From a virus, in the IMG/VR virus record IMGVR_UViG_3300044643_000612, positions 20,338 to 84,337 of that record: DNA of 64,000 bases, one strand, 5' to 3'. How positions within the stretch are numbered: the first letter of the stretch is position 1; each line of letters opens with the position of its first letter. The notes under the pieces were generated by a model, which was not told the DNA's origin, did not search any database, and saw only the letters and a program-made list of their open reading frames with translations. Both the position numbers and the translations under genes were made by a program. Below, one piece after another: positions 1 through 7,545 of this stretch.

Positions 1-2
1 GG

Positions 3-788
3 AACAGTGTCCTAGTCGTCAAGTATAGCCCGGCAGGGGTATTTCAATGGTCCCGAAACGTGGACCTAATACCGGCCGAAGGCTTGACGCTTGATGCGTC
101 GGAAAACGTTTACGTCCTCACATACATACCGGGCGGGCTTCTGAAGTTAAACAGCGCCGGAACCCTGCAATGGAGCGTGCAACGTTCAGGCGGGACGGCA
201 CCCAATCAAGTCCAAAAAATAGCCGTAGCTTCTAGTGGCGAGACATATGTTGTCGGCAGCCACCCGAGCGGCAGCGGTGCCTGTGCGCTCTGGGCTATTG
301 ATGCAAGCGGCGCGGCGCGGTGGTCGCGCGGCTTGGGGACGGATAGCAGCGTTTGGTTTGGTGTTGTGTTGTCAGGCTCAAGCGTCTTCTGCCTTGGCGC
401 GACCACACAAGCCGGCGCGGGCGGTGCCGACATTCTTTTGGCAGAATACGACACCAGCGGCGCGCTCAAGTCGCAAAGGACCATCGGTAGCGCGGGCAAC
501 GATTACGGTTATGCAATCGCAGATGCTGACATCAACTCGCTAGCGATTTTTGGCTCTACGGCGCTAGGCGCAGGCAGTGGCGACGTGTTCATCGGTCGCG
601 TTCCCAAGAGTGGTCTGCCCGGCGGGCAGGTGGGGCCTTACACACTCGCGGCGGCAAACTTAACGGCCCAAAACCTGACCACCACTTTTGCAAGTGCATC
701 GCCTGCGACGCAGCCGCTCGGCTCTGATGCCGCGTCAAGCCTGAGCCTAACGTCAACAGTTTTGACCACAGCCATATATCCGCTCTGA
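3..788 (+). CDS. Beta-propeller-like fibre or receptor-binding protein, C-terminal part (partial)
   Basis: The frame is already open at the first complete codon of the window, so the gene begins outside; at least 261 residues are present. The visible part repeats a pattern of short strands such as 'GGLLKLNSAGTLQWS', 'WAIDASGAARWS' and 'AEYDTSGALKS', which resembles the blades of PQQ/SBBP-type beta-propellers. The last 70 residues are Ala/Ser/Thr-rich. Such repeats occur in phage fibre, spike or adhesin proteins, and the place just before a small hypothetical and the lysis genes fits a tail-end structural gene. No enzyme motif is visible. The structural role is inferred; the propeller fold is judged from the repeat pattern only. 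Confidence 0.6.
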   Translation, partial: NSVLVVKYSPAGVFQWSRNVDLIPAEGLTLDASENVYVLTYIPGGLLKLNSAGTLQWSVQRSGGTAPNQVQKIAVASSGETYVVGSHPSGSGACALWAIDASGAARWSRGLGTDSSVWFGVVLSGSSVFCLGATTQAGAGGADILLAEYDTSGALKSQRTIGSAGNDYGYAIADADINSLAIFGSTALGAGSGDVFIGRVPKSGLPGGQVGPYTLAAANLTAQNLTTTFASASPATQPLGSDAASSLSLTSTVLTTAIYPL

Positions 789-795
789 GGACCGC

Positions 796-1227
796 ATGAC
801 CCTCTACCAACGCAAGACCCTTCCCGACACGCTCATGGGCGACCCGGCCCCGCTTCCCGCCGCTCTGGTGGGCCTTGCGGACGCCAGCCTTGCCGACCTG
901 ACCGCCGCTCTCGGCGTGGCGGCGAGCGAACTCGGCTTCGACGGGCAGGGGTTCTTTCCCTTCACGCCTGAACCGCCCCCGCCTGCCCCGGTGGATGAAC
1001 TGAACAAGGTGGACTTCCTGCGGCTGTTCACCCAGGCCGAGCGCATCGCCATCCGGCAGGCGGCGACGGCCTATCCCACCATTGCCGATTACCAAGCCAT
1101 GCTCGACGCGGCGTCGCTGGTTCGGCTGTCCGATCCTGACATGCAGGCGGGGGTGCCGATGCTGGAGTTTGGCGGGCTGCTCGGCGTGGGCCGGGCGGCG
1201 CAGATCCTTTCCGGAGTGCGTCCATGA
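796..1227 (+). CDS. Hypothetical phage protein (143 aa) after the fibre gene
   Basis: Not recognised. It starts at ATG eight bases after the fibre-like gene, with GAGG just upstream, and its TGA overlaps the next ATG by four bases, so it is translationally coupled. The protein has an Ala/Leu-rich helical N-terminal half, a proline run (EPPPPAPV) near residue 60 and a second helical part. Genes in this place often encode fibre chaperones or minor tail proteins, but no family motif is visible to support that. Confidence 0.6.
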   Translation: MTLYQRKTLPDTLMGDPAPLPAALVGLADASLADLTAALGVAASELGFDGQGFFPFTPEPPPPAPVDELNKVDFLRLFTQAERIAIRQAATAYPTIADYQAMLDAASLVRLSDPDMQAGVPMLEFGGLLGVGRAAQILSGVRP

Positions 1228-1532
1228 TCGAGCATCCGCAGGAAGAAGCGACCATCCCCGGCCGTCCGATCCTGTCCTATTTCCGGCGGCTGTTCGTGTC
1301 GGCGGATCAACTGCTGAACGTCATCCTCGGCGGACACGAGGACGAGACCATCTCCTCCCGCATCGCCAAGGACCGCAGGCGTGGGCGCAAGTTCGCCTGC
1401 ATCCTCTGCCGGGTGCTGGACTGGCTCGACCCGCACCATTGCGAGAAGGCCCTTGAGAAGGACGAGGGCAAGCGCCCCGGCCAGTACGACCCCCCTCGTA
1501 AAGATTACCCGCCTCGGAGCGATTGGAGTTAA
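1224..1532 (+). CDS. Hypothetical phage protein (102 aa)
   Basis: Not recognised. ATGA overlap with the preceding gene indicates coupled translation. The protein has a hydrophobic stretch near residues 18-35 (LSYFRRLFVSADQLLNVIL) and a basic, proline-rich C-terminus (PPRKDYPPRSDWS). The two Cys in FACILCRV and one Cys downstream are not in an obvious zinc-binding arrangement. It lies at the start of the lysis-side cluster of small genes, but its role cannot be read from sequence. Confidence 0.6.
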   Translation: MIEHPQEEATIPGRPILSYFRRLFVSADQLLNVILGGHEDETISSRIAKDRRRGRKFACILCRVLDWLDPHHCEKALEKDEGKRPGQYDPPRKDYPPRSDWS

Positions 1533-1537
1533 CCGTT

Positions 1538-1771
1538 ATGCAGTGGGACGCCATCCTACAAATCTTCGCCGGATTCGTCATGGCCCTCGGTGGGTGGTTC
1601 ATGCGCGAGTTGTGGGGTGCCGTGAAAGAGTTGCGCACAGACCTCGCCGCCTTGCGCGCCGACCTTCCCAAAGAGTATGTGTCCAAGAACGACTACCAGC
1701 AGGACATCGGTCGCATCCACGTGCTTCTCGACAAGATTTACGACAAGCTGGACACGAAGGCCCCCCTGTAA
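1538..1771 (+). CDS. Small membrane-anchored coiled-coil protein (77 aa)
   Basis: I chose ATG 1538, which has GGAG ten bases upstream; a TTG in the same frame at 1523 lies before that site. Residues 5-25 (AILQIFAGFVMALGGWFM) form one membrane segment, followed by a charged helix (LRTDLAALRADL) and a second amphipathic helix ending in LLDKIYDKLDTK. Small phage proteins of this design, with an N-terminal membrane anchor and a C-terminal coiled coil, lie in many lysis cassettes (hemolysin XhlA-like). A role as holin partner is possible but inferred from position. Confidence 0.65.
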   Translation: MQWDAILQIFAGFVMALGGWFMRELWGAVKELRTDLAALRADLPKEYVSKNDYQQDIGRIHVLLDKIYDKLDTKAPL

Positions 1772-1789
1772 CAGCCGCAAGGAGCACCT

Positions 1790-2941
1790 GTGGCCATCCC
1801 TTCGATCACACGCGAAGCCGCCGAGGATTTGATCTCGGCTATCGAGGACATCATGGGCGAGGGGTATCCGTACCCCGGCGTCGCAGGAGATCACGTCAAC
1901 CCCGGCGCGGTTCACATCTATGCCCAGCGGGAGGTGGTTCCCGCCATGACCATCCGCTCCCGACTGAAGCGCATCAAGGAACTCTACGGCATCGAACCCA
2001 ACCAGAGCGCCTACCGCCCGGCCAAGGCGAAGCCCATCTTCACTGTAGACAGCCTGCCAGACGACGGCGAGCCCGAAGCCGCGGACCTCATCGCCAAGCT
2101 GGCCGAGCAACACCGCAAGCGCAGCGAACACCACCAGGCCGCCAAGCTGCGCCAAGTCCGGGTCCACATGGATGGCCCGATCGCCATTGCAGGCTTCGGA
2201 GATCCGCACATCGACGACCCCGGCTGCGCTTGGGGCGACCTCGAACGGGACGTTCGCATCTGCCGCGACACGCCGGGCATTATGGCGGTGAACATCGGGG
2301 ACAGCACAAACAACTGGGTCGGGCGCCTCATGCGGTTGTATGCCGACCAAGAGGTCACGTCGAAGCAGGCCCTGAAGCTGATCGAATGGCTCATGACGGC
2401 GCTGCCCTGGCTGCTGGACAAGGAGGGCAATCACGACCTCTGGAACACGGAGAAGGGCGACCCTGCCGAGGTCATTCACCGGCTCATGAAGCTGCCCGGC
2501 ATCCGCGAGATGGGCTCATCCCGCTTGCGCCTTGCCCTGCCATCCGGGGCTGAGGTGCTGATGCACGTTCGCCATGACTTCCCCGGCGGCTCGCAATTCA
2601 ACCCGGCCCATGCCCTCGTCCGCGAGACCCTGTTCGGCTTCCGAGACCACATTCTGATGTGCGGGCACCGGCACTCGTCGGGCTATATCCCGGTCTTCCA
2701 CAACGACCCGCGCCGGCTCTGCCACGGCTTCCGCCTCGGGACCTACAAGGACTTCGACCACTACGCTGCCGAGAAGGGCTTTCAGGATACGAACTGGGCT
2801 CGCAGCATGGGTGCCGTCATCAACCCCGATCACGCCGACGACCCGACCCGGTTCATCAAGCCGTTCTTCAACCTGGAGGAGATGGCGGAGTATCTGACTT
2901 GGCGTCGAGGCAAGTGGGAACTAGGAAAGAGCGCAGCATGA
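1790..2941 (+). CDS. Calcineurin-like metallophosphoesterase (383 aa)
   Basis: Starts at GTG 1790 behind AAGGAG. The binuclear-metal signature of the calcineurin-like phosphoesterase superfamily is complete: GDPH (residues 137-140), GDSTNN (170-175), GNHD (213-216), His262 in HVRHDF, and GHRH (292-295). Family members hydrolyse phosphomono- or diesters, including nucleic acids. The N-terminal 130 residues are helical and contain a possible HTH-like segment. The C-terminus 'LEEMAEYLTWRRGK' is charged. Its TGA overlaps the ATG of the next gene. The substrate cannot be deduced; the place between fibre and lysis genes, far from the replication genes, is unusual for a DNA-processing enzyme. Confidence 0.85.
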   Translation: MAIPSITREAAEDLISAIEDIMGEGYPYPGVAGDHVNPGAVHIYAQREVVPAMTIRSRLKRIKELYGIEPNQSAYRPAKAKPIFTVDSLPDDGEPEAADLIAKLAEQHRKRSEHHQAAKLRQVRVHMDGPIAIAGFGDPHIDDPGCAWGDLERDVRICRDTPGIMAVNIGDSTNNWVGRLMRLYADQEVTSKQALKLIEWLMTALPWLLDKEGNHDLWNTEKGDPAEVIHRLMKLPGIREMGSSRLRLALPSGAEVLMHVRHDFPGGSQFNPAHALVRETLFGFRDHILMCGHRHSSGYIPVFHNDPRRLCHGFRLGTYKDFDHYAAEKGFQDTNWARSMGAVINPDHADDPTRFIKPFFNLEEMAEYLTWRRGKWELGKSAA

Positions 2942-3471
2942 TCAACCCCCTCGCTTTCATCGCACTTGCGGCGATCCCTCTCTACCGTTGGGCTGACCGG
3001 CGCGTTGGGTCTGGCGGCGCTAACGTCCTCGGCCCTCTGGGTGGACGGAGCGTCGGCTTCCTCGGCGGCGCGCTCCTCGGGGCAGCCATCGGCTATGTCG
3101 CCGTGGGCCTGTGGGGTGCCCTCCTCGGCCCCTTCTGGGCACTCTACCGCTCGTTGGACTTTAAGCGCGGCGCCTTGACACCCATCGACGGCAGGGAACG
3201 TGTAAACGCAGTCCTCCGCCACGCGCTCGCCCTGCTGATCGCCGTGCCGATCTTCTTCCTCGGCGGCTCTTGGATTACCGCCCTCGTGGTCATGGCCGTC
3301 TACGCTGTGGTGGCCTCTCTGCTGGCGTTCGACCTCGGCGACCGGCTGATCGCCTGCAACCGCGACGGCGGCGCTTGGAACGACGAGTGGAACAATGAGG
3401 CCGAGCGCAGCCGAGGCACAGCCTACGGCGTAGCCTTTGCGGTCCTGTGCCTTTGGGGTGCGCTATGGTAA
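2938..3471 (+). CDS. Multi-pass membrane protein (177 aa)
   Basis: ATG 2938 overlaps the phosphoesterase stop by four bases. Hydrophobic segments near residues 5-16, 35-65 (Gly-rich, two possible spans), 100-115 and 120-135, and a last one at 160-177, predict about five membrane passes. No transporter or enzyme motif is seen. It stands immediately before the small lysis proteins and could be a holin-related or superinfection-type membrane protein; that is inference from location. Its stop overlaps the next start. Confidence 0.6.
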   Translation: MINPLAFIALAAIPLYRWADRRVGSGGANVLGPLGGRSVGFLGGALLGAAIGYVAVGLWGALLGPFWALYRSLDFKRGALTPIDGRERVNAVLRHALALLIAVPIFFLGGSWITALVVMAVYAVVASLLAFDLGDRLIACNRDGGAWNDEWNNEAERSRGTAYGVAFAVLCLWGALW

Positions 3472-3722
3472 TCAAAGAGGTCCAGTGGTTCTGGCGTCGT
3501 CTGTTCACTTTCCTGTTCGCCGGCATCAACACCGCCACCGTCGGATGGATCGTCCTCAAGGTCGACGAGCCCGATGCCCTGAAGTGGATCGGGCTGGGCC
3601 TGATCGCCGCCAACATCCTGCTCGCCTTCGTCTACATGGCCGGGGCGACGTTGGTCGATCTCACGCGGATCAAGACCGAGGCCATCAAGACGGCGGAAGA
3701 GGTCAAGGAGATCATCACATGA
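3465..3722 (+). CDS. Candidate holin: two-TM small membrane protein (85 aa)
   Basis: ATG 3465 overlaps the preceding stop (ATGGTAA). Two hydrophobic segments (about residues 10-27, FTFLFAGINTATVGWIVL, and 38-60, LKWIGLGLIAANILLAFVYM) are separated by a short charged loop and followed by an amphipathic charged tail. Size and two spans fit class II holins, which make the membrane lesion that releases endolysin or triggers the spanins. It directly precedes the spanin pair, as holins commonly do. There is no diagnostic holin motif, so the assignment rests on topology and neighbourhood. Confidence 0.5.
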   Translation: MVIKEVQWFWRRLFTFLFAGINTATVGWIVLKVDEPDALKWIGLGLIAANILLAFVYMAGATLVDLTRIKTEAIKTAEEVKEIIT

Positions 3723-4087
3723 TGCAGATCAACCGCTACCTGCTCGCCTTCTGCGCCATCCTCGTCGCCTTCGGCCTCATCCTCGCGGGCTACTACAAGG
3801 TGATGTTCGACATCCAGCGTAAGCGCGCCGAGGCCGCAGCCGCCGAGATCAAAGCCACGCGCCAGGCTCTTGAAGCCGCCAACGTCTACACCGAGAAAAC
3901 CGTCATCATTCGGGAGAAGGGCAATGCAGCCACCCAGCGGATATACAAAGCGCCGAACGCGGACAGTCCTGTGCCTGACGGCGTGCTGTCTGCTTGGCGC
4001 GACGGCATTGGCCGGCTGCGCGACGACAGCGCCGAGCCAGCCGATCCCGCAGGCGTTCAAGGAGCCGTGCAAGGGGCCGGAGGATAA
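3719..4087 (+). CDS. Inner-membrane spanin (Rz-like, 122 aa)
   Basis: ATG 3719 overlaps the preceding stop. One N-terminal membrane anchor (about residues 5-25, YLLAFCAILVAFGLILAGYY) is followed by a long Ala/Lys/Glu-rich periplasmic helix (KRAEAAAAEIKATRQALEAA). This is the standard inner-spanin layout. The C-terminal half is overlapped in another frame by a lipoprotein gene, which is the hallmark Rz/Rz1 arrangement. Together they fuse inner and outer membranes in the last step of lysis of Gram-negative hosts. Confidence 0.8.
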   Translation: MMQINRYLLAFCAILVAFGLILAGYYKVMFDIQRKRAEAAAAEIKATRQALEAANVYTEKTVIIREKGNAATQRIYKAPNADSPVPDGVLSAWRDGIGRLRDDSAEPADPAGVQGAVQGAGG

Positions 4088-4223
4088 CGTCAAGACCATC
4101 GCCGACCTCGCCGCCTTCTCCGTGCAGCAAGAGGTCGCGCTACAGGACTGCGAGGCCAAGCGGGTCGGCCTCCTGTCGCTGATCGACAAGCCCGCGAAGA
4201 AGCCCTGGTGGAGGTTCTGGTGA
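3924..4223 (+). CDS. Outer-membrane spanin lipoprotein (Rz1-like, 99 aa), nested out of frame in the inner spanin
   Basis: I chose ATG 3924, preceded by GGAGAAGG; the frame is open further upstream but without a comparable site. A basic N-terminus and hydrophobic signal end in a lipobox, TALAGC, with the lipidated Cys near residue 31. The first 55 codons lie inside the inner-spanin gene in a different frame, as in lambda Rz/Rz1. The C-terminus ends KKPWWRFW, overlapping the endolysin start. Outer spanins are short lipoproteins that bind the inner spanin across the periplasm. Confidence 0.8.
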   Translation: MQPPSGYTKRRTRTVLCLTACCLLGATALAGCATTAPSQPIPQAFKEPCKGPEDNVKTIADLAAFSVQQEVALQDCEAKRVGLLSLIDKPAKKPWWRFW

Positions 4224-4717
4224 CTGGACCGCTTTGGTACCGCGTAGCTGGGAAGCAGATCGGCGTGAAGGAGATCCCCGGCGCCAAGTCCAATCCGACG
4301 ATCATGTCGTGGGCCAAGGCCCTCGGCGCGAAACTCGGCATCGCCTACACGAATGATGACACACCCTGGTGCGGCGTGTTCGTCGGCTACTGCGTGCAGG
4401 CCGCGGGCTTCAAGCCCCCGCCCATAGCCGTGCGCGCCAAGGCGTGGGCGACGTGGGGTGAGCCGCTCATCACCCCGACGCTCGGCTGCGTCCTCGTGTT
4501 CGAGCGCCCGGGCGGCGGGCACGTCGGCTTCTACGCCGGCGAGACGACCACCGCCTACCGCGTGCTCGGAGGCAACCAGTCGAACAGCGTCAACTACGCC
4601 TGGCTGGCGAAGGACCGCTGCATCGCCATGCGCTGGCCGGACAACAGCGCCCCCATCGTGCCTACGCGCGTCGTGGGGTTCACCGAGCCGAAGCAGGTCT
4701 CAACCGACGAGGCTTGA
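4220..4717 (+). CDS. Endolysin, NlpC/P60-CHAP-like cysteine peptidase fold (165 aa)
   Basis: I chose GTG 4220 (GTGA overlap with the spanin stop, GGAGG upstream) rather than the earlier in-frame GTG. The protein matches the 'TIGR02594-type' phage endolysin pattern: YRVAGKQIGVKEIPG at the start, catalytic Cys51 in TPWCGVFVGYC and catalytic His101 in GGGHVGFYAG. Such enzymes cut peptidoglycan peptide bonds. There is no signal peptide, so export would depend on a holin. It ends the lysis cassette holin, spanins, endolysin. Confidence 0.85.
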   Translation: MTGPLWYRVAGKQIGVKEIPGAKSNPTIMSWAKALGAKLGIAYTNDDTPWCGVFVGYCVQAAGFKPPPIAVRAKAWATWGEPLITPTLGCVLVFERPGGGHVGFYAGETTTAYRVLGGNQSNSVNYAWLAKDRCIAMRWPDNSAPIVPTRVVGFTEPKQVSTDEA

Positions 4718-4741
4718 CCCCTCGCGCTGATAGGCTATGCT
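4714..4741 (+). promoter_or_regulatory. Sigma-70-like promoter at the end of the endolysin gene
   Basis: TTGACC (4714-4719) and TATGCT (4736-4741) are separated by 16 bases. The next plus-strand start codon is 465 bases away, so the transcript would first run through structured non-coding DNA. Judged by eye only. Confidence 0.4.
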
Positions 4742-4747
4742 CCTGTT

Positions 4748-4839
4748 CTCACGCTTCGGCGTGGGTGGCGTCCTCGACAACCCTCACGGCTTCGGGCGTG
4801 GGGCGCAGGGCCGGGGGAAACCTCGGCCCTTGCTTTTTG
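4748..4839 (+). ncRNA. Candidate small structured RNA between promoter and terminator
   Basis: About 90 bases lie between a plausible promoter (4714-4741) and a terminator-like hairpin (4808-4839). The stretch begins with a hairpin capped by a TTCG tetraloop (CACGC-TTCG-GCGTG, 4750-4763) and holds a second TTCG-loop stem at 4785-4800. No open frame of note is present. A short phage RNA is a reasonable reading, but a leader of the structural operon with regulatory attenuation is equally possible. Confidence 0.3.
4808..4839 (+). terminator. Rho-independent-type hairpin after the lysis genes
   Basis: GGGCCGGGG-GAAA-CCTCGGCCC (4808-4829) forms a nine-pair stem with one G-T pair and a GNRA loop, followed by TTGCTTTTTG. 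It would end transcription of the lysis cassette or of the short RNA. Nearly the same hairpin recurs at about 4995-5016 without a T run. Confidence 0.55.
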
Positions 4840-5205
4840 TGGCGGTGCGGGGCATAGTCCCCTTGTTGGACGGTTTACACCAACTCTCTTTTCTACCGGA
4901 TCGCCACAATCCACCCTCCCGCCCACGGCTAGCGCAGGCCAAGTGCCGGGAGATACGCCACCGACACGCAGAAGGTCGGGGTTCTACAACTCAGGGGCCG
5001 GGGGAAACCTCGGCCTCAGCCATTTGTGGCCCACCTAGCTGATCCACAACCTCCTCACACACTCCCTGCGTCACCTAGGTGGCCCATAACCGTATGCCCT
5101 TCCCCTGCGCTTTCCTTCTCCGGGCTGCCGTGATACACTCTTCGGACTGACGGTCGAGGCCCAAAAAAGGGCTGCGGCGTCCATCAGCCCCCGACACGGT
5201 GCTTC
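4840..5205. other. Non-coding gap with repeat hairpin, palindrome and possible promoter
   Basis: No convincing gene. Contents: GGGG-CATAGT-CCCC hairpin (4850-4863); GTTGG...CCAAC stem followed by T-rich sequence near 4866-4895; second copy of the GGCCGGGGGAAACCTCGGCC hairpin near 4996-5015; perfect palindrome CACCTAGGTG (5072-5081) with a nearby CACCTAG copy at about 5031; and a weak extended -10 (TG-A-TACACT, 5131-5139) with GCCCAAAAAAGGGC downstream, which could drive the structural operon starting at 5206. Confidence 0.5.
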
Positions 5206-5859
5206 ATGGCGACGACGACCACCTTCACGACCCTCAAGGCCGATGTGCAGCGATACCTGGAGCGCGGATCCACGCTCGGTAACGACCCGGTAATCATCGA
5301 GCAGCTTCCCCGCCTCATCAACCTGGCCGAGCGGCGCATCGCCCGCGAACTCAAGGTGCAGGGCTTCATCAACGTCGTCACCGGCACCCTGACGCCCAGC
5401 CAGTCCGTCTACGCCAAGCCCGACCGCTGGCGCGACACCGTGTCGATCAACATCGGCACCGGACCCGGCAACAGCACCCGCAAGCAGGTGTTCTCCAGGG
5501 CCTACGAGTATGTCCGGCAGTACTGGCCCAACGAGGGCACAACGGGCGAGCCCGTGTTCTACGCAGACTACAACTCCAGCAACTGGTTGTTCGCGCCGTC
5601 GCCCGACGCCGCCTACCCGTTTGAGATCCTCTACTACGAGTTGCCGCCCCTGCTCGACGACGTGGTGCAGAGCAACTGGCTCACCGAGTACGCGCCCCAA
5701 CTGCTGCTCTACGGCACGCTGCTGGAGGCGACCCCCTTCCTCAAGAACGACGAGCGCATCCCGGTTTGGCAAAGCATGTACGACCGTGCTGCCGCCATGC
5801 TCAACGGCGAAGACCTCGCCAAGGTGCTCGACCGCAACTCTGCCCGCAAGGAGGCATAG
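5206..5859 (+). CDS. Head-tail adaptor protein (217 aa)
   Basis: The start MATTTTFTTLKADVQRYLERG and the helical core with PRLINLAERRIARELKVQG are typical of podovirus adaptor proteins (the phage SU10/P22 gp4-like group) that bind under the portal and connect it to the tail hub. A bulged middle region with many aromatic residues (YYELPPLL, SNWLTEYAP, LLYGTLLEA) is also typical. It stands before fibre genes and a gp10-like hub, the same companions as in P22. The exact family name is from memory, not from a search. AAGGAGG near its end serves the next gene. Confidence 0.7.
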   Translation: MATTTTFTTLKADVQRYLERGSTLGNDPVIIEQLPRLINLAERRIARELKVQGFINVVTGTLTPSQSVYAKPDRWRDTVSINIGTGPGNSTRKQVFSRAYEYVRQYWPNEGTTGEPVFYADYNSSNWLFAPSPDAAYPFEILYYELPPLLDDVVQSNWLTEYAPQLLLYGTLLEATPFLKNDERIPVWQSMYDRAAAMLNGEDLAKVLDRNSARKEA

Positions 5860-7545
5860 GTGTCCTACACCGAAGTGTTTGGAGGCACGACCCTCTACCC
5901 GTCGAGCGTCTCGTACCTCGCTCTCTCGTTGACGGCAGACACCACACTGGAGTGGCCGCTTGAGGCCAACACGGCCACCCCGGTAGCCGCGTCGATCATC
6001 GACGTGACGCCAACCGGCGCGTTCGCCATCACCATGCCCGACGCCACGCTCACCGCCCCGGGCCAGACGACTCTGTTCAACAACCTCGGCCCCTCGACCG
6101 TGTTGGTCAAGAACGCCAGCGGCGGAACGATCCTGTCCATGCTGGCTGGAACCCAGTGGAGCGTGTACCTTGCCAGCAACACCACCGCCGCCGGAACTTG
6201 GCGCACGTTCCAGTCCGGAGCCAGCACCGCTCAGGCCCAAGCCTCCGCTCTCGCCGGATTCGGCCTCCTCGCCACCGGCTCAACCCTGTCTGTCGCAGAG
6301 CCTGTCACTGGCTTCAACACCGACATCACGCTCCCTGCGGGCGCTCGCGGAGCGGCTTATCTTTGGTCGGGTGGTCTCGGAACCGTAAGCCTGATCTCAG
6401 CCAGCACTCTGGGCAACAACTGGTTCGTTGACATTCGCAACGGCGGGTCGGGCAACCTGACCGTAGACCCTTCCTCTTCGGAACTGATCAACGGCGCCAC
6501 GACGCTCGTGCTGACGCCGGGCGATAGCTGTCGCGTCGTGACCGACGGAGTGGCTTGGTACACCTTCGGCCTTGGGCGCAGCGCGGTCTTTGCGTTCGAC
6601 TACACGACCATCAGCATGACCGGCCAGACCTCGCCCTACACCCTGAGCGGCAGCGAACTGAACCGGGTGGCCTACAAGTTCACCGGCGTCCTGACGGCGA
6701 ACATGGAGGTCGTGGTCCCGTCCACGACGCAGCAGTACTGGGTGGACAACTCGACCACCGGCGGATCGTTCACCCTTGGTCTGCGCACGGTGTCGCAATC
6801 ACCCGCGATTAACGTGGTGCGCGGCTCACGGGCCATCGTCTACAGCGACGGGTCCAACGTCGTTGACGCCGACACGAGCAACGTCGCCCTGCCCATCGGC
6901 ATCGCGGACGGCGGCACGGGCGCCACGACGGCTTCCGGCGCGCGCACGGCGCTCGGTGTGGCGGCGTCTGGGGCCAATGGCGACATTACCTCGCTGAACG
7001 GCCTGACGACGCCTCTGGCTATCGCCTACGGCGGCACAGGTGCCACGACCTCCGGTGCGGCGCTGGCGGCTCTCGGCGCGATTGGGTTGGCCAACGCCAA
7101 CACGTTCACGGCTCGCCAGACGATGAGCGGCTCGGCGACAGACGTCGGGATCAAGTTGACAAACGCCATTGAGGCGGTGACTCTCAGCGCCACGGCGGCA
7201 ACCGGCACCATCAACTACAACGCGCTGACCCAGTCGAACCTCTGGTACACGACCAACGCCTCCGGCAACTGGACCCTCAACATTCGCGGTGACGGGTCCA
7301 CCTCGCTAAACACGCTGCTGGCTGTGGGCGAGAGCATCACTGTCGTGTTCCAAGTGACGAACGGCGCCACAGCCTACTACCAGACCGCCTTCCAGGTCGA
7401 CGGCAACGCGGTCACTCCGACATGGCAGGGCGGCGCGGCTCCGGCGGCGGGCAACGCCAATTCGGTGGACGCCTACGCCTTCTCCGTCATCAAGACCGGC
7501 GTAGCGACCTTCGCGGTCCGGGCCAGCGTCTCGCGGTTCGCCTGA
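5860..7545 (+). CDS. Tail fibre/spike protein (561 aa)
   Basis: Starts at GTG 5860 with AAGGAGG 5848-5854 upstream. The sequence is Ser/Thr/Gly/Ala-rich with beta-repeat character and almost no Lys. Two copies of the motif 'YGGTGATT'/'DGGTGATTASGARTALG' (near residues 347-365 and 389-400) are hallmarks of phage tail-fibre shaft domains, where this triglycine motif begins a trimeric segment. The N-terminal 90 residues would attach to the virion and the C-terminal 150 may bind the host surface. It is followed by another adhesin-like gene, forming a fibre cluster. Confidence 0.75.
   Translation: MSYTEVFGGTTLYPSSVSYLALSLTADTTLEWPLEANTATPVAASIIDVTPTGAFAITMPDATLTAPGQTTLFNNLGPSTVLVKNASGGTILSMLAGTQWSVYLASNTTAAGTWRTFQSGASTAQAQASALAGFGLLATGSTLSVAEPVTGFNTDITLPAGARGAAYLWSGGLGTVSLISASTLGNNWFVDIRNGGSGNLTVDPSSSELINGATTLVLTPGDSCRVVTDGVAWYTFGLGRSAVFAFDYTTISMTGQTSPYTLSGSELNRVAYKFTGVLTANMEVVVPSTTQQYWVDNSTTGGSFTLGLRTVSQSPAINVVRGSRAIVYSDGSNVVDADTSNVALPIGIADGGTGATTASGARTALGVAASGANGDITSLNGLTTPLAIAYGGTGATTSGAALAALGAIGLANANTFTARQTMSGSATDVGIKLTNAIEAVTLSATAATGTINYNALTQSNLWYTTNASGNWTLNIRGDGSTSLNTLLAVGESITVVFQVTNGATAYYQTAFQVDGNAVTPTWQGGAAPAAGNANSVDAYAFSVIKTGVATFAVRASVSRFA

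Noticed and set aside
1381-2553. 390-codon plus frame overlapping the metallophosphoesterase
   Set aside because: Arg/His/Pro-rich shadow; the other frame holds all five metal-binding motifs.
5071-6240. 389-codon minus-strand frame over the adaptor and fibre genes
   Set aside because: Composition (Arg/Gly/Val-rich) is typical of an antisense shadow in GC-rich DNA; the plus-strand adaptor is a recognised family.
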